The position numbers and the translations under genes are program-made. Shown piece after piece: positions 1 to 11,049 of a DNA stretch of 64,000 bases (position 1 is its first letter; each line of letters starts with the position of its first letter). The stretch is taken from assembly GCF_008831285.2 (NCBI RefSeq), contig NC_045143.1:23996302-24060301 (forward strand), given 5' to 3'. Source of the DNA: Nymphaea colorata. Taxonomy: Eukaryota; Streptophyta; Magnoliopsida; Nymphaeales; Nymphaeaceae. A model generated the notes under the pieces. That model was not told the DNA's origin and did no database searches. It worked only from the letters and a program-made list of their open reading frames with translations.

Positions 1-240
1 AAATCCCTGGCCAGCCGCATCATCGTATCAGCTACATCTCATGGCAGACAGACAAATGAGCATCAGATGTACCAGGAACAATGATATGAAATCAAGGCAA
101 AGCTTAATCCCCAAACAATCGACGAAAAAAAGGAAAAAGCCCTAAATCCTGTAACCTAATCGTTGCCATTTGCAACAAAGCTCAAAATCAGACAATGCAA
201 AAGGGGCTTTTGCTACCATTGATAATAGAATCGAACAATA

Positions 241-262
241 GAGAGAGAGAGAGAGAGAGAGA
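241..262. repeat. (GA)n microsatellite
   Basis: Eleven GA units next to the exon call at 280-521. On the minus strand it reads as a CT tract just inside the presumed first intron. Confidence 0.9.
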
Positions 263-279
263 TGGGAATAGACCGGTAC

Positions 280-521
280 CTGGAATGCAAATGGTCACCG
301 AGACGTTGGAGATTAATAGAAGGCTGGAATACCAGTCGGCAGCAGGCAGGGGCAGCAAGTGATGCTGCGACGGCTGCCCTCCAGCGGAGACGGGGGTTGG
401 GGGGGGGGGGGGGGGGGGGGCGGGGGCGGGGAGAGGAGGAGAGGAAGAGATGGGGTGGGCGAGGGGAAGGAGAGCTCGGGGTTGGGAGGCTGTCGGGAGA
501 GGCTGTTCCGTGCTGTTCCAT
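280..521 (-). CDS. putative first coding exon of a plant gene running off the left edge
   Basis: The reverse strand opens with an ATG at 521 in a strong plant initiation context (A at -3, G at +4). About 80 codons follow, proline-rich at first (a PPPPPPP stretch from the poly-G tract), then a more ordinary stretch containing RLVFQPSINLQRLGDHLHS. A good 5' splice site (CAG|GTACCG) follows at 280/279, so this looks like exon 1 with phase 2, the remainder lying beyond position 1. A TATAAAA on the same strand (556-562) sits about 35 bases before the ATG, which would give a very short leader. The GC-rich composition contrasts with the AT-rich surroundings. I do not recognise the protein. A GA/CT repeat lies just inside the presumed intron. 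The exon call rests on context, not homology. Confidence 0.35.
399..420. repeat. poly-G tract, 22 G
   Basis: An uninterrupted run of 22 G, followed by CGGGGGCGGGG. On the minus strand it encodes polyproline in the putative exon. It could form G-quadruplex structures, and its exact length is prone to sequencing error. Confidence 0.85.
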
Positions 522-555
522 GGTTTACGACGGAACACGGTGGATCTCTTTATCC

Positions 556-562
556 TTTTATA
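556..562 (-). promoter_or_regulatory. TATA box of the left-edge minus-strand gene
   Basis: TATAAAA on the reverse strand, inside GGTATAAAAGG, about 35 bases upstream of the ATG at 521. Spacing would place transcription start near 530. Confidence 0.35.
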
Positions 563-689
563 CCCCCTGTTCTCTGTCCTGCCTGTCTTGAGCGTCCTTT
601 GTCCGGCGTTTGTGTCGATTTTACCAAAACGTGTCTGTTCTGTTCCGCGGTGTTCCAATGCAATCAAACGACCTCTAAGTGATTATCAT

Positions 690-1168
690 TGAGCATTTAA
701 TGAAGAAAAGAAGACCAACTTATAAGGATTATCATATATTCAAATGCTCCTCAAAAGTTTCATAGAAAATTTAGTGAGAAGAAAAAGACTGCTTAACATA
801 CAGAACTAAACTGAACTTAAGGGTCAAAGCAAGTGATGCAAACAATTGGTGCTTTAGATTAGATAAATGTGTGAAAGGTTGACTCCATAGCACCATCTAT
901 TACAAGAAAAAGAATACCAAAATCGTACCTTGAACATACCATACATTGGGTTGGTAGGTCCAATGTTTAAGCTTTATATTATTATTCTATTGCATAAGCC
1001 AACAAAAGTGTGGGCCCCAAAAGTGACAGTTTCATTTGGAACTTTAAGCTGCTAGCAATTTGCGTAACTCTAATTATCTAGGCATGTTATACAACCATTT
1101 TGACTTCAGGTGGACCTATGTTCATTTGGGCCTAGACCTGCATAGTTTGACAACCAACCGGACTACAA
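690..1168. other. AT-rich intergenic sequence, nothing recognised
   Basis: No reading frame, RNA gene or clear transposon end is visible between the GC-rich left-edge gene and the copia 5' LTR. Confidence 0.5.
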
Positions 1169-1581
1169 TGATAGAATAATGCAATGTCAAGCATGTTAAG
1201 CGTCCAAAGGCATGGCATAAATGCATAGTGGTGGGAGTTAAAGCCATGTTGCATAATGGGTTAGTTGTTAAGGGATAGTGGAAAATTGCATGTGGGTCAG
1301 TGTACTAGTTTTGTGGCATTTTCGTTATTTCTTTAATGTCATGTTCTAATGTCATGTATGTAATGGAGTTCAAGCCATCATTATGATAGAGAAAAGTAAT
1401 CGGTCCGCTTGGGTCATATAAATAGGTGTTCAAGTTTTGGGTCTCTATGATATGAAGATTGTGTTATATGTATTGGGGAGTATGATAGTTGTATTGTGTT
1501 TTCATCCTCAAATGAAAAATATGATTTGAAGTTTCACTTGTCTACAACAAAAACCAGTATGTACATTTTCTGTTTGTCTCA
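1169..1581 (+). repeat. 5' LTR of the copia element
   Basis: About 413 bp, starting TGATAG and ending TCA, clearly alignable with 5543-5935. Shared blocks include AAATGCATAGTGGTG, CCATCATTATGAT and GAAGTTTCACTTG. It contains TATAAATA near 1418, a plausible LTR promoter that is lost in the 3' copy. Confidence 0.8.
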
Positions 1582-1587
1582 ACCTTG

Positions 1588-1599
1588 TGGTATCAAAGC
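1588..1599 (+). promoter_or_regulatory. primer binding site (initiator tRNA-Met type)
   Basis: TGGTATCAAAGC, one mismatch from the common plant PBS TGGTATCAGAGC, seven bases after the 5' LTR end. Confidence 0.75.
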
Positions 1600-4059
1600 T
1601 TTAGTTTGACTGCACCAGGCATGTTTGTACGTTGCAAAGATAATTGCTGAAGCCAAATCTTCAAGGTTGTTCATAAACACCTAGTGTGAATCATAATGTC
1701 AATGGGTATGAATATTAATAGTCTCAATCTTTCATACACCTTGGTAGTTTTTAATGGAGAAAATTACGAATTTTAGATTATTAAGATGAAGATACTTATA
1801 TAGCAAATTGTTTGAGATCTAGTTAAAAAATGATACGGTAGAGTCCTCAAATAAAGTAAAGTAATTGTGTAAAAGATATGTGAAGGCTCTTCTTGTCTAG
1901 CAGCAAGTTATGGTTGATAGCATCTTTCGTCACACTGTATCAGCCATCATGTCAAATGAAGTTTGAAATACTTCAAAGAAAGCATATCATAGTGATAGCA
2001 AGGTAACAACCATAAAATTTCAATCTATCTGTAGAGAATTTGAGTCCTTGATGATGAAATAAAGTGAGTCAATCCAAGATTTCTTCTCTAAAAGTATCTA
2101 ATTTCCATGAACCAAATGAGAGTGTTTGGGCAAATAATTGAAGACAAAAAGGCAATAAAAATTATTATGAAATTTCTTATCGAAGTTTGATTAGGTTGTG
2201 ACTGCTATAGAGAAATATGAGGTGTGATTATTAATGAATTTATTGGTTCTCTTTTAGCTCATGAGTGCAAGTTCAATAGTTCAATTGAGAAGAATACGAG
2301 CTTACATTTCAGGCCAAGGTAGAAATTTCTAGTAAGCAAAAAGCTGAAGAAATATGTTAGATACAGCCAGAGGAAGAAGAATATATGGATCTTGAGGTCA
2401 TGGTCGTGGACATATTCGTCATGGGAGATTTGATGTCAGCGGAGATGAGTTGATAATAGAGCAATCCAAAAACAGCACAAGGACAAGAAATGTCATTATT
2501 GAAATAATTATGGACATGCCAAAGGCAAATGATCGCAGAAACAAAAAAAAAAAAAAAAAAAAAAAACTAATGTTACTAATAAACTTAAAGAAAGCAAGCG
2601 AGGTATTCTTTTCTTTATCCATTTGGAAGCTAAGTTGATCATGTGTGATTTCTAGATAGTGGATGGAATAATTACGTAAGGGGCGAAGAATTGTTTCCAA
2701 AATATTGACAATTATAATAAGTTTTATGTCTTGTCTTGGAAACAACAAATAAGTGCAAATTGAAGGCAAATGAACTATTGAAATTAAAACTATATCAAGT
2801 AGTAAAAGGCTAATTCTTATTGTTTGTTACATACCCCTATTTACCTTGCAAATTTTTTGACTGTTGGACAACTACCTGAGAATGGCTATTTGCTTAGCTT
2901 TTATAATGAAATATATAGAATTTTTTTAATGCATTGGATAATAATCCTCTCATTATAGTAAAATGATGGTAAACAAAATGTCATCTCTTGAATTTACACA
3001 TGTAAATTATGTTGCTTTGATTAGAAATGTTAATAAAACATCTTGTCTTTAGCATTTAATATGTGGACTTTTACACTCCAATGGTCTAAAATTATTAAGA
3101 AGCAAAAAGATGGTTTTAGATCTGCTTCATGAAACACATAAGGATGGGTTTTGTAAAAGATGCATATCTAGTAAAAAACATTATATGTCTTTTCATGTAG
3201 GAAAAACATGAAAGGTTAAGAAGCCCTTTGAGCTAATGGACATCTTTGTGCCTCTGAATACTCCATCCTTGAATACCATTAAATAAATAATCTTATGTGA
3301 ATTGGGTGTATTTTTTAGTCCAAAAGTTGGAAATTTTTCAAAAACTTTCAAGACTTCTAAGTCCTTGTAGAAAAAGACAACATCCATGCCATAAAGTATT
3401 TGCACATAATAGGGGAGAAGAATTTTTATCTACTCATTTTAATGATTTTTACAATGACATAAAATTCATAGATAGTTGATAGTAAAGAAGATACCTAAGC
3501 AAAATGATGTGACTAAGTGAACCAATTTGACTACGATAGAAACGTCTAGAAGCATGTTGAGTGAAAATCAACCTCCAAAGGATTTTTGCATGAAAGTAGT
3601 AGCTATTTTAGTCCATTTCTTTAACACCTTAGCAACTAAAGCAGTACACAATCAAATATCTTTGAGGTTTGCTGGGAAGCACAAAATCAATGTGAGTAAT
3701 TTATGATTTTTTGGTGTATTTTTTATTCTTTGGTTGGTTCATGTGATCACATTAAGATGGACAAAAAGAGTGAAAAATGTACATTTATTTGATACTCATA
3801 TGTTACAAAAGTTTTTAAGTATTCACCCCAATAAAAATTATTATCCAACAAAATGTTATTTTTAACGAAAATGGTTTTTGGAAGTAGGATAAAAATAAAA
3901 TGAGTATTTGGCCATAAATAATGAGGTAAAAAAATAAGATAGATTTCAAATTTTACCAAAAACATCATTTTCTTTGAGAGCCCAACCTGAACAAGATGCT
4001 AATCTTACTATGGACAATGATACTCCTCAAATGATGATAGTTATAAATATGCACTTGTT

Positions 4060-5270
4060 TTGGTGGTTGTAAAACTACATATTTTGAAAAATCATGTAAT
4101 GATGAAATGTGGAAAAAGTCTATGAATAAAGAAATACAAGTTATTATGAAAAATAAAACATATGAATTTGTAGATTTATTACATGAAAAAAAAAAGCTAT
4201 TGACTCGAAATGGCATACCAAGTAAAAATGCAGTGCTAATGGGAGTGTGCGTAAATAGATAGCAAGATTCTTTGCTATAAGGTACGGTCAAGAGTATGAG
4301 GTAGATTTTCTAGGAACTATTATGGAACTGCTAGAATTTTTTTCACCTTAGCAACTCATATGAAATAATCAGTTTTCATTTTGATGTAAAGATGACACTT
4401 TAAATGGCTTCTTACAAGAAAAGGTATACTTTTGCCAATCACAGGGATTTGTCGTTGGAGAAACAAAGAAGAAAGTATACAGGTTCAAAAAAAACTTTTG
4501 TTGTCTTAAACAAGCACAACAAACTTGCTATGAGAGATTAGATTCATACTTGCTACAGATCAACAGTTGCCACAAAAGTGAAAATGAACACCCTTTATAT
4601 GTGAAGGGAATAGGTATTAATGTTCTTATAGTTTATATATATGCAGATGACGTCATTGATACATGTTTTTTTAGTAGCCTTATTGAAAAATTTAAAGTGA
4701 CCTTGATGTGTAAATTCAAGTCTTGGATTTGAGATCGTTAAATTAGCTTTTGGATGTCATATCCAACAGACTGATGATGGTGTTTATTTCTCAATAGAAG
4801 CATGTTTCGAACTTATTTGAGAATTTTAGTATGTTAACATGCAATCATATTCCATTCTTATAAATACTAATGAGAAATTAATACATGTTGGCATTGTGAA
4901 AGCTGATGGGATATACAAGTGTTTAGTTGGGAGGTTGATGCATCACATATAAACATGTTCGGATATGATGTTTCCATTAGGTTGACATCAAGATGTATGT
5001 ATTGTCCATTAGTACGCCATTTTGCAGTGGCAAAGAGGATTCTCCATTATATCTAAGCAACACCTACCTACGGAACTTTTACCAATCTTAGAGGTTCTTT
5101 TGATAGCAATTGGGCTGTCGTTTGCAAATGATAAGAACACTAGTGGATTTCTTTTTATCCTTAGCTCGGAGGCTATGTTATGGATATCAAAAAAACAAGC
5201 GTTTGTGTCTATGTTTCTTCAAAACCAAAGTATATTGTAGTCATTGCATCTGCATATTAAGCTATTGATA
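4060..5270 (+). pseudogene. copia reverse transcriptase and RNase H remnant
   Basis: Read across frames, this shows the copia RT landmarks: WHTK near 4210, ARFFAIRYGQEYEVDF near 4262, a degraded LDVK-type block, a VYRFKK-type block near 4470, and a YADD catalytic box inside YIYADDVIDTC near 4640. The RNase H part follows, with AKRILHYI near 5030 and NDKNTSGFLF...SEAMLWISKKQAFVS at 5127-5205. These domains would copy the element's RNA into DNA in a virus-like particle. There are many in-frame stops and at least several frameshifts, so no protein can be made. Confidence 0.8.
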
Positions 5271-5542
5271 TAATAATTTTTAGCAAATTCGCATCATGAA
5301 TAAGTATACATAAGTTGTACTTTGTTAATCAAATGACAATTTCCATGACAAAAAATACAGCGTTTGAAGAAAGAACTAAGCTCGTTGAGCTCCATCGCCA
5401 CTTCATCTAAAACCATTCGTTGAATGAAGTACTGTTCGGTGAGTGATGAAGTTGTTTATGGATTTAAAAAAGCACTGTGATATCCAAAATTTGTGAAGTT
5501 TAAATCCTTCCTTGACGTATTGAACTTAGCGTCAAGGGGAAA

Positions 5543-5935
5543 TAACAGGATATGGTGCAACGTGGGACACGTAAAGAGACCAAACACATGACAAATGCAT
5601 AGTGGTGAGGAGTAAAGGCTACACCATGCCATGGCTCAGTGGGTACGCATTACGTGTGGGCAAATGTGCCTATTTTGAGGCATTTTGTTTTATGTTTTAA
5701 TGTAATGTTCAAATGTCATGCATGTAGTGGAGTTAATGCCATCATTATGATGGAATGAAGCTACGGCTCTTTTTGGGCTTTAAGTAGGTGTTTTTGGCCG
5801 GTTGTCTGGTATGTTTTGGGTGTCTTGGTGAGTGTGACAGTTGTATTTTGTTTCTTCCTCAAATGAAAAAGATGCCTTGAAGTTTCACTTGCCTGCAACA
5901 AAAACTAGCAGGCACATCTTCTGGTTTTCTTTTCA
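5543..5935 (+). repeat. 3' LTR of the copia element
   Basis: About 393 bp, alignable over its length with 1169-1581. The terminal TG has become TA. It starts directly after AAGGGGAAA and ends TTTTCA. Divergence between the LTRs is obvious by eye, so the insertion is old. Confidence 0.8.
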
Positions 5936-6227
5936 TGGGAACCAAAGCCTGGTCCTTAATCTGGATGCTCTGGTTTATATGTAAATTTTTCATTTAGATA
6001 AGTTCTACTAACACCCAAATTACATCAAGTTTAATTTAGTGATAAGTTCGAATGAAATACAATCTAACAAATGAAAATGAAAATGCCATCTACATGTTGT
6101 TGCCAATTCACAAAAATTGTAAATAGAGACCATTTTTATGTAGCATTTCAACATAACTACAACGACCTCTATTGGCTCTAGCTATCAAATATGTATAATA
6201 TGTGCTTTATATATGTTATACATCACC

Positions 6228-6590
6228 TAGGGATGTCAATACGTTTGATGTCCATCGGATGTCTGATCAAACCATTCCAAAAATCAATAATTTGGAAAAA
6301 TATTTAATATCTAATTAAGAAATCAATATTTAATATCCAATTAAGAAATCAAACCGAGACCAAATTTAAGAAATGACATTCTATAGGCTTCATATTTGGA
6401 TACATATAAATACCTAACCCCTTTGGATTCACATTTAGATTATATATAACTTTAAATAAGTAGCCTGCGTCTTGATCACCCAGATATCAAACTCAGATTG
6501 TAAAATCAGATTTCAGATTTTGATTCAAACATGATTTTTTCTTGTTCTTATTTCAATATGAATTCGAATATATGAATATTGAAAGGGTGT
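6228..6590 (+). mobile_element. truncated hAT-type MITE (TAGGGATGTCAAT family)
   Basis: It opens with TAGGGATGTCAAT, which is the reverse complement of the right end of the intact element at 50026-50424. It shares the same AT-rich body, made of repeated AAATCAGAT/GAATTCGAATAT themes. No matching right inverted repeat or 8-bp duplication was found, so the 3' end is missing. Confidence 0.55.
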
Positions 6591-6599
6591 ATATCCCAT

Positions 6600-7500
6600 T
6601 CAAATGGGATGTGTTTTAATGCATATATTTAAATATTGGACCATATTATGTCAACGAAGTTTTAAGAAAAGTTCCAAAGCGTGACCCTTGGAAACCGCTT
6701 ATAAGAGTTGAGCTCGAACTTAAGTCAATGGAGACCAAACAAAGGCAGGTCCCGCTTTCTTCCTATTGGTGTAGTTATCTTTTCGACAAACCGGCCCCGA
6801 CCTACTGTCTAGACGGACAAATTGCAGGTCCACTCGCATCGGATTTGCATCAGATATCCCAGTAATGTGCCCGATCCATGCTCATTGCTAATTCCAAAAA
6901 GCGGGAACCGCTTTGACCACGTAGACTTAGAGCGTAACTCCAGTCTGTCACACCAAACTTCTTTTCCACTCCCATCAATTCATTCTCCTTTCAAGAAGAG
7001 GAGGAGAAAGAAAACGCCAGAAAAAGAAAAAAAGAAAGCCCTCGACAATTTCCCAACAACCACACCGCCTTTCACCACTGCCGCCACCACCGCCACCTTC
7101 ACCGCCATTGCTTCACACAGCCCATGCCTCCCAAAAGGAGAAGAAGGGCACCATGGTATCACGGCAGCGACCACCTACGAGGTCCCCCAAGATTAAGAGA
7201 TGAAACTAATTGAAATAATTTAAAGCTAATCAAATGGTTAACATTCTCAGCTAAATCGCTGCTTCAAAGACAAAAAAGGGTTTGCTCCATTGTCCTGGCA
7301 CTATTTCATTCATGTGGCCATTTACAGCAATGCAACAAGAGAAAGCGAAAAAGGCGGGTACGGAACGGAAGGAAAGGCACCAGAAGACGAGCTAGTGGTT
7401 TCTCCTTTTCCTGTTTCCAGTAACAAGATTCAATGAGAAAAAGCGACAGAAAGAGGAAAACAGAGAGTGAGAGAGGAACCATTACTGATTTTCCTGTACA
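6600..7500. other. mixed sequence between MITE and minus-strand gene
   Basis: Purine-rich stretches at 6990-7045 and 7320-7460 flank a CCA/CCG-rich patch (7060-7140). Both strands have short open frames, none recognisable. The part next to 7500 may contain 3' exon and 3' UTR sequence of the minus-strand gene. Confidence 0.4.
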
Positions 7501-7599
7501 TTTTGGCGAGTCCGTAAGTCATGCCGAAGAAAGCCTGGATGACAAAGAAAAAAAAAACGACAGAACTGATGGCTGATGTTTTGCCTTTATGCGTCGGCC

Positions 7600-8163
7600 C
7601 TACAAGCCTAGAAACCCTTGCTCGAAGTCTAACGAGGGCCCACTCAACACACGCGTCAACCACTCCTCCTCCTCTTTCTCCTTCTCCTCGTCCAACTTAC
7701 TGGTCGCCGCCTCTCCGTGACCTCCCTCGCCTCTCCACCCGTCGGAACAGACCGACGCGGGCTCGACGAAGGATGCCCCTGGGTTCCCGCCGTCGAGGAA
7801 GGTAGGGCGCAAACCAATGGTGGCCGCATAGAAGAGTTCCGGCGCGTGGCCAACATCGACACTGGCCATGACGCTGGAGCCAGCTACGGAGACAAGGGGC
7901 CCCGAGAGGTCTTCCATCCGAGTAGTCGTCGCCGATCGCGTCGACCCCTTGATCGTCTCCTCCAACTCCTTCATTACCTCGCTCACCAGCGCCTCCTCGA
8001 AAGCGAAACAAGGCAACGGCTCCTCTCCCAGATCGTCGCAGTCGCGTAGGAGATCCTCCGGCACCGGTTCTATGCACGGCTTCTTCTCCGGCGGGGAGCC
8101 GCCGGCCCCTCCGTCGTCCGGTCTCTTCCGTAACGCCGGCAGACCAGAGGATGAGTCGTCCAT
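7600..8163 (-). CDS. acidic protein of unknown function, 187 residues
   Basis: An unbroken frame starts at ATG 8163 with A at -3 and G at +4, directly after a CT-repeat leader, and is GC-rich like an expressed plant gene. The N-terminus (MDDSSSGLPALRKRPDDGG) is followed by an EKKPCIEPVPEDLLRDCDD block and by an acidic helical stretch FAFEEALVSEVMKELEETI (about residues 53-71). Near the C-terminus is a charged DEEKEKEEEEWLTRVLSG segment (about 157-174). There is no signal peptide or membrane span. A nuclear or cytosolic regulator is possible, but I do not recognise the family. The end is uncertain: a donor-like GTAGGG overlaps the stop at 7600. Further along, after a poly-T tract, a CAG acceptor near 7530 precedes an open stretch (AFFGMTYGLAKMYRKIS), so the real gene may splice and end differently. 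Confidence 0.6.
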   Translation of the reverse strand: MDDSSSGLPALRKRPDDGGAGGSPPEKKPCIEPVPEDLLRDCDDLGEEPLPCFAFEEALVSEVMKELEETIKGSTRSATTTRMEDLSGPLVSVAGSSVMASVDVGHAPELFYAATIGLRPTFLDGGNPGASFVEPASVCSDGWRGEGGHGEAATSKLDEEKEKEEEEWLTRVLSGPSLDFEQGFLGL

Positions 8164-8164
8164 T

Positions 8165-8167
<3 letters not shown>

Positions 8168-8201
<34 letters not shown>
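8168..8201 (-). repeat. (GA/CT)n microsatellite in the 5' leader
   Basis: Seventeen GA units ending four bases before the ATG of the 187-residue protein. On the transcribed strand this is a CT-rich leader, common in plant 5' UTRs. Confidence 0.9.
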
Positions 8202-8203
<2 letters not shown>

Positions 8204-8269
8204 AGGCGCCAAAAGGACGGGGGGAAGTTTAAAGGCGTGCGGAGGAAGACTCTGGGAGCCAGCGTGGCG

Positions 8270-8279
8270 TGACACGTCG
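8270..8279 (-). promoter_or_regulatory. ABRE/G-box-like element upstream of the minus-strand gene
   Basis: The reverse strand reads CCGACGTGTC, carrying the ACGTGTC core of ABA-responsive elements, about 110 bases before the ATG at 8163. A weak TTTAAA lies between it and the start. Function is inferred from the motif only. Confidence 0.3.
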
Positions 8280-8539
8280 GAAGATCGTCCCTCTCTCGTT
8301 GATGATGTGGTGGTGGCTAGCGGAGCGGCGAATTCCCAGTTGTGGTGGGACCCACGGACGGTCCTGGGCCAGGGCCAGGGTCTGACGAGCTGCCGCAACC
8401 TTCTTGGACAGAGCCGGTTGAGACAAAAAAAACACGAAAAAGTCCGGTCTGAATCCGCATATATTGGCCCAACCCGATCCCATCATCGGCGGTTCGTGTC
8501 AACCACATCGGTTTCATTCATGGGCCGATAGAGCAAATG

Positions 8540-9560
8540 TGATTGTTTCATTTTCTATAATAGTTTTAAAGATTTTCTTTGTTTTCAAATTTTGAGATAT
8601 TTTATTTTTATATAGTGGCATTTTACGCCAATTCGTCCGACCCATTAAAGCGGGTTTGAAATATCTGCAGAGAAAGAAATTCGTTTGATTAATGTCATAT
8701 TGTACTTACAACAGAAGCTGATACTGAAAACCAATTCTTAATGGTTATTTGGCGGTTGGAACAATTTATGAGTCTTTCGTCCCCAGATGTAAATGGGTCA
8801 CATTTACATTTGTTGTGGCAGTCGCCAGTTCTCACAACGCCAATGTTTCCCCTCTAAGATTAGGAGTTGGGTTTGCATAGAAAAAATAAATTGCAAAGGC
8901 AAATAGAAAGTTTTGAATTGTAATATTCAGACGTATCTTAAAAATTGATATATGCAATTGTGTAATGAATTTCTAATCCCACTGCCATTCAGTTTGTTAA
9001 ACACGACCAACCATATACTCTAGTTAGGATAAAACAAATGACAATATAACAACTAATCCGTGGATTACTACCTCCTTTGCCAACTACCCCTAATGTGACC
9101 CGATGTTGTCAATGTTTGCCGCTGAATTGAATTGTTTCACAAAACCAGGTAAAAAGAAGCAAGAAATGAAACATGAAAAAAATAGGTGTTTCAAATGGCT
9201 TAGTGTAGATGGTTTGGCTGGCAAACTAGTGAGACATCGGTTGACAGTATGATTTTCTAGTTGACGGGTATACCATAAGTTCATCCAGGTTTTAAAGCAG
9301 CCCTCGACCTTGAAATTAGAGACAAGAGTGAGTCTGAGAGGGGAGAAGGTTTCAGCCCTTCTTCAGGCAGCTTCTGTTCACCCATTTATAACAGAGATTC
9401 AAAAGTATGGATAGTGGAGATTGGACCTATATTAAAGTTTTAAATAAAACATATCATATTGCCTGATGCTAAAAGCTTCAATATATAAGTGACTACGGCC
9501 TGCTAACCCTTGTAATAACCAATGAAAAAAAGGAATATAGAGATATATATGCAGAGGGAT
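8540..9560. other. AT-rich intergenic sequence, nothing recognised
   Basis: Only short shadow frames. No transposon termini or RNA genes were recognised. Confidence 0.5.
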
Positions 9561-9856
9561 CAGACAATGAGGATTTAGGGGAACAGAAATTTAAATAGGA
9601 TCCCTCAAGGAATACAAGAACAACTTAAAGCCCCTTCCCCCATCAAAATTGATCTCATTCAGACATGGAACTAAAAGGGATGTTAACAGAAAGAAGATCA
9701 ATGTATAGCATGCACAGTTACATTGCTTTTCTTCAAAACAAATCTGTACATTTCCAAATCCTTTTAAAAATTTGGTAACAAATGGAATTTCAGAAAAGAT
9801 AAAAATGGACACTTCTCTACTTAACACCAATATGCCAGGAAGCACAATGGAATTGC
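9560..9856 (-). other. probable 3' UTR of the exon at 9857-10003
   Basis: AT-rich, directly follows the TGA and contains GGAAATGTACAGATTTG-type text typical of plant 3' UTRs. No canonical AATAAA is seen, which is usual in plants. Confidence 0.35.
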
Positions 9857-10003
9857 TCACAGGCTGTCAAAAGGGTCGCCGTCAGGGTAGAGCTGCCCGT
9901 GGCCGTTGCCGTTGCCATCGCTGTCGTGAAACTCTTTGATTCCAATAGCAGCTCCCACATTTCCTTTTTCCATGTTTCCTTTTTTTGGCATGAGTCCTAC
10001 TTC
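9857..10003 (-). CDS. last coding exon of a minus-strand gene, unknown product
   Basis: On the reverse strand an acceptor (TTTTTGGCAG, ending at 10004) is followed by an open 49-codon stretch ending in TGA at 9857. It contains EVGLMPKKGNMEKGNVGAA, then IGIKEFHDSDGNGNGHG and the C-terminus QLYPDGDPFDSL. Codon use is GC-biased at third positions, unlike the surrounding AT-rich DNA, and the following 300 bases look like a 3' UTR. Upstream exons are not visible: the next few kb hold AT-rich DNA and a gypsy relic, so the intron is long or the gene was broken by insertion. I do not recognise the family. The acceptor could be 10 bases further upstream (GAACAG). Confidence 0.45.
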   Translation of the reverse strand, partial: EVGLMPKKGNMEKGNVGAAIGIKEFHDSDGNGNGHGQLYPDGDPFDSL

Positions 10004-10009
10004 TGCCAA

Positions 10010-10830
10010 AAACTGTTCAATGGAAGGATATACTTTTTAGGCATTTAACTTTAATCGAAACCAAATATGATTGTTTCTCTCCTTTCCTTTCTTGAGTACA
10101 ATTTATAAAAGTAAATAAGTGCTTTCAGCTTAGAAGGCTAAAACTAGTAAGACATTTCAAAAATTTCAAATGAACTCTCACTTGGTACCAAATGTGGATT
10201 GTGAAATCCACATTTGTAACATTTTTCTAAGTATATTGATATTACTCAAAAATGTGGATTGTGAAAAACTATTACTCAAATGACATTTTAACAGGATCAA
10301 AATATATTTTTTAGGTACATTTTAATATCTTTCCTTCATTCATGAAACATGTGTTTGTGAATTATTTCATGTATTTAAGTAGTTATTTGTATTGAAATAT
10401 TGTATAGTTTTATGTAAATACATCAAAAGTTAAAGAAAATGGGCATTGTTATCGGACAATGACTATCAGCTAAAGGAATCCAGAAATACTAAGGAAACAA
10501 ACTCTAGAAATACTTAAATATGCTATTCAACAATACATTTTAGGCATTTGATCTGTTTTACAATCAAACACAACAGAATCAACACAGGACTACTAAACAC
10601 ATCCATAACTGCTTTAATAATTGGATTTGAATTTGAGTCCAATATTCAATTGTGTGTGTATATATATATATATATATAGACACACACAGAGACACATGAA
10701 GCTGAGACAAAACCCAAATCCAAATCCATTTTCCCTGAGATTCGACTAAAATTAAAGTTAATTTTTTAATGGTTGGATTTGACCAAAATCTAATGCCATT
10801 GATATTCATTGCCTATGGATCCAATTGATT
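10010..10830. other. AT-rich sequence, possible intron; nothing else recognised
   Basis: Contains a short (TA)n tract at about 10658-10678 and no supported gene. If the exon at 9857-10003 is real, this is intronic on the minus strand. Confidence 0.4.
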
Positions 10831-11049
10831 CTTAGAGTTAATGACATTTCCTGAACTTTGACTTTGTGTACTTTCTTGAGTTCTTCCGCACAGCTCATGT
10901 CATGATCTTGTTGAGATCTTCATTGTCAATTTCTATAGACAACAATTAGGAATTGTTTCTCTCAAAGTGATATTGAAATCACATTGACTTATTTCCATTT
11001 GGGATAAAATATGACAGTTTTTTGGTGCCTTTTCATCAAGTGATCAATA

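Larger units (their letters stand above)
1169..5935 (+). mobile_element. decayed full-length Ty1-copia LTR retrotransposon
   Basis: The order is LTR, tRNA-Met type PBS, gag, zinc knuckle, integrase, reverse transcriptase, RNase H, polypurine tract, LTR, which is the Ty1-copia order. Gag begins at the ATG at 1696 and shows FNGENYEF followed by IIKMKILI, with the expected Trp codon turned into a stop. At about 2478-2530 the CCHC knuckle reads CHY*NNYGHAKGK*, both missing cysteines being TGA. An integrase remnant around 3395-3475 (NRGEEFLSTHFNDFYND) corresponds to the family's RGGEY region. RT and RNase H follow at 4060-5270. A polypurine tract AAGGGGAAA (5534-5542) abuts the 3' LTR. All frames carry stops and frameshifts, so the element is dead. 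The five bases flanking each end (TACAA and TGGGA) do not match. Confidence 0.85.

Noticed and set aside
6822-7196. Plus-strand frames here, including a 29-codon ATG frame (MPPKRRRRAPWYHG...) near 7123
   Set aside because: No homology recognised, low-complexity Lys/Thr-rich context, no promoter or splice support. Better treated as unassigned sequence.
7697-8398. Overlapping frames of 233, 134, 126 and 110 codons on both strands
   Set aside because: GC-rich DNA leaves several frames open by chance. They are Arg/Ser-rich shadows of the 187-codon frame.
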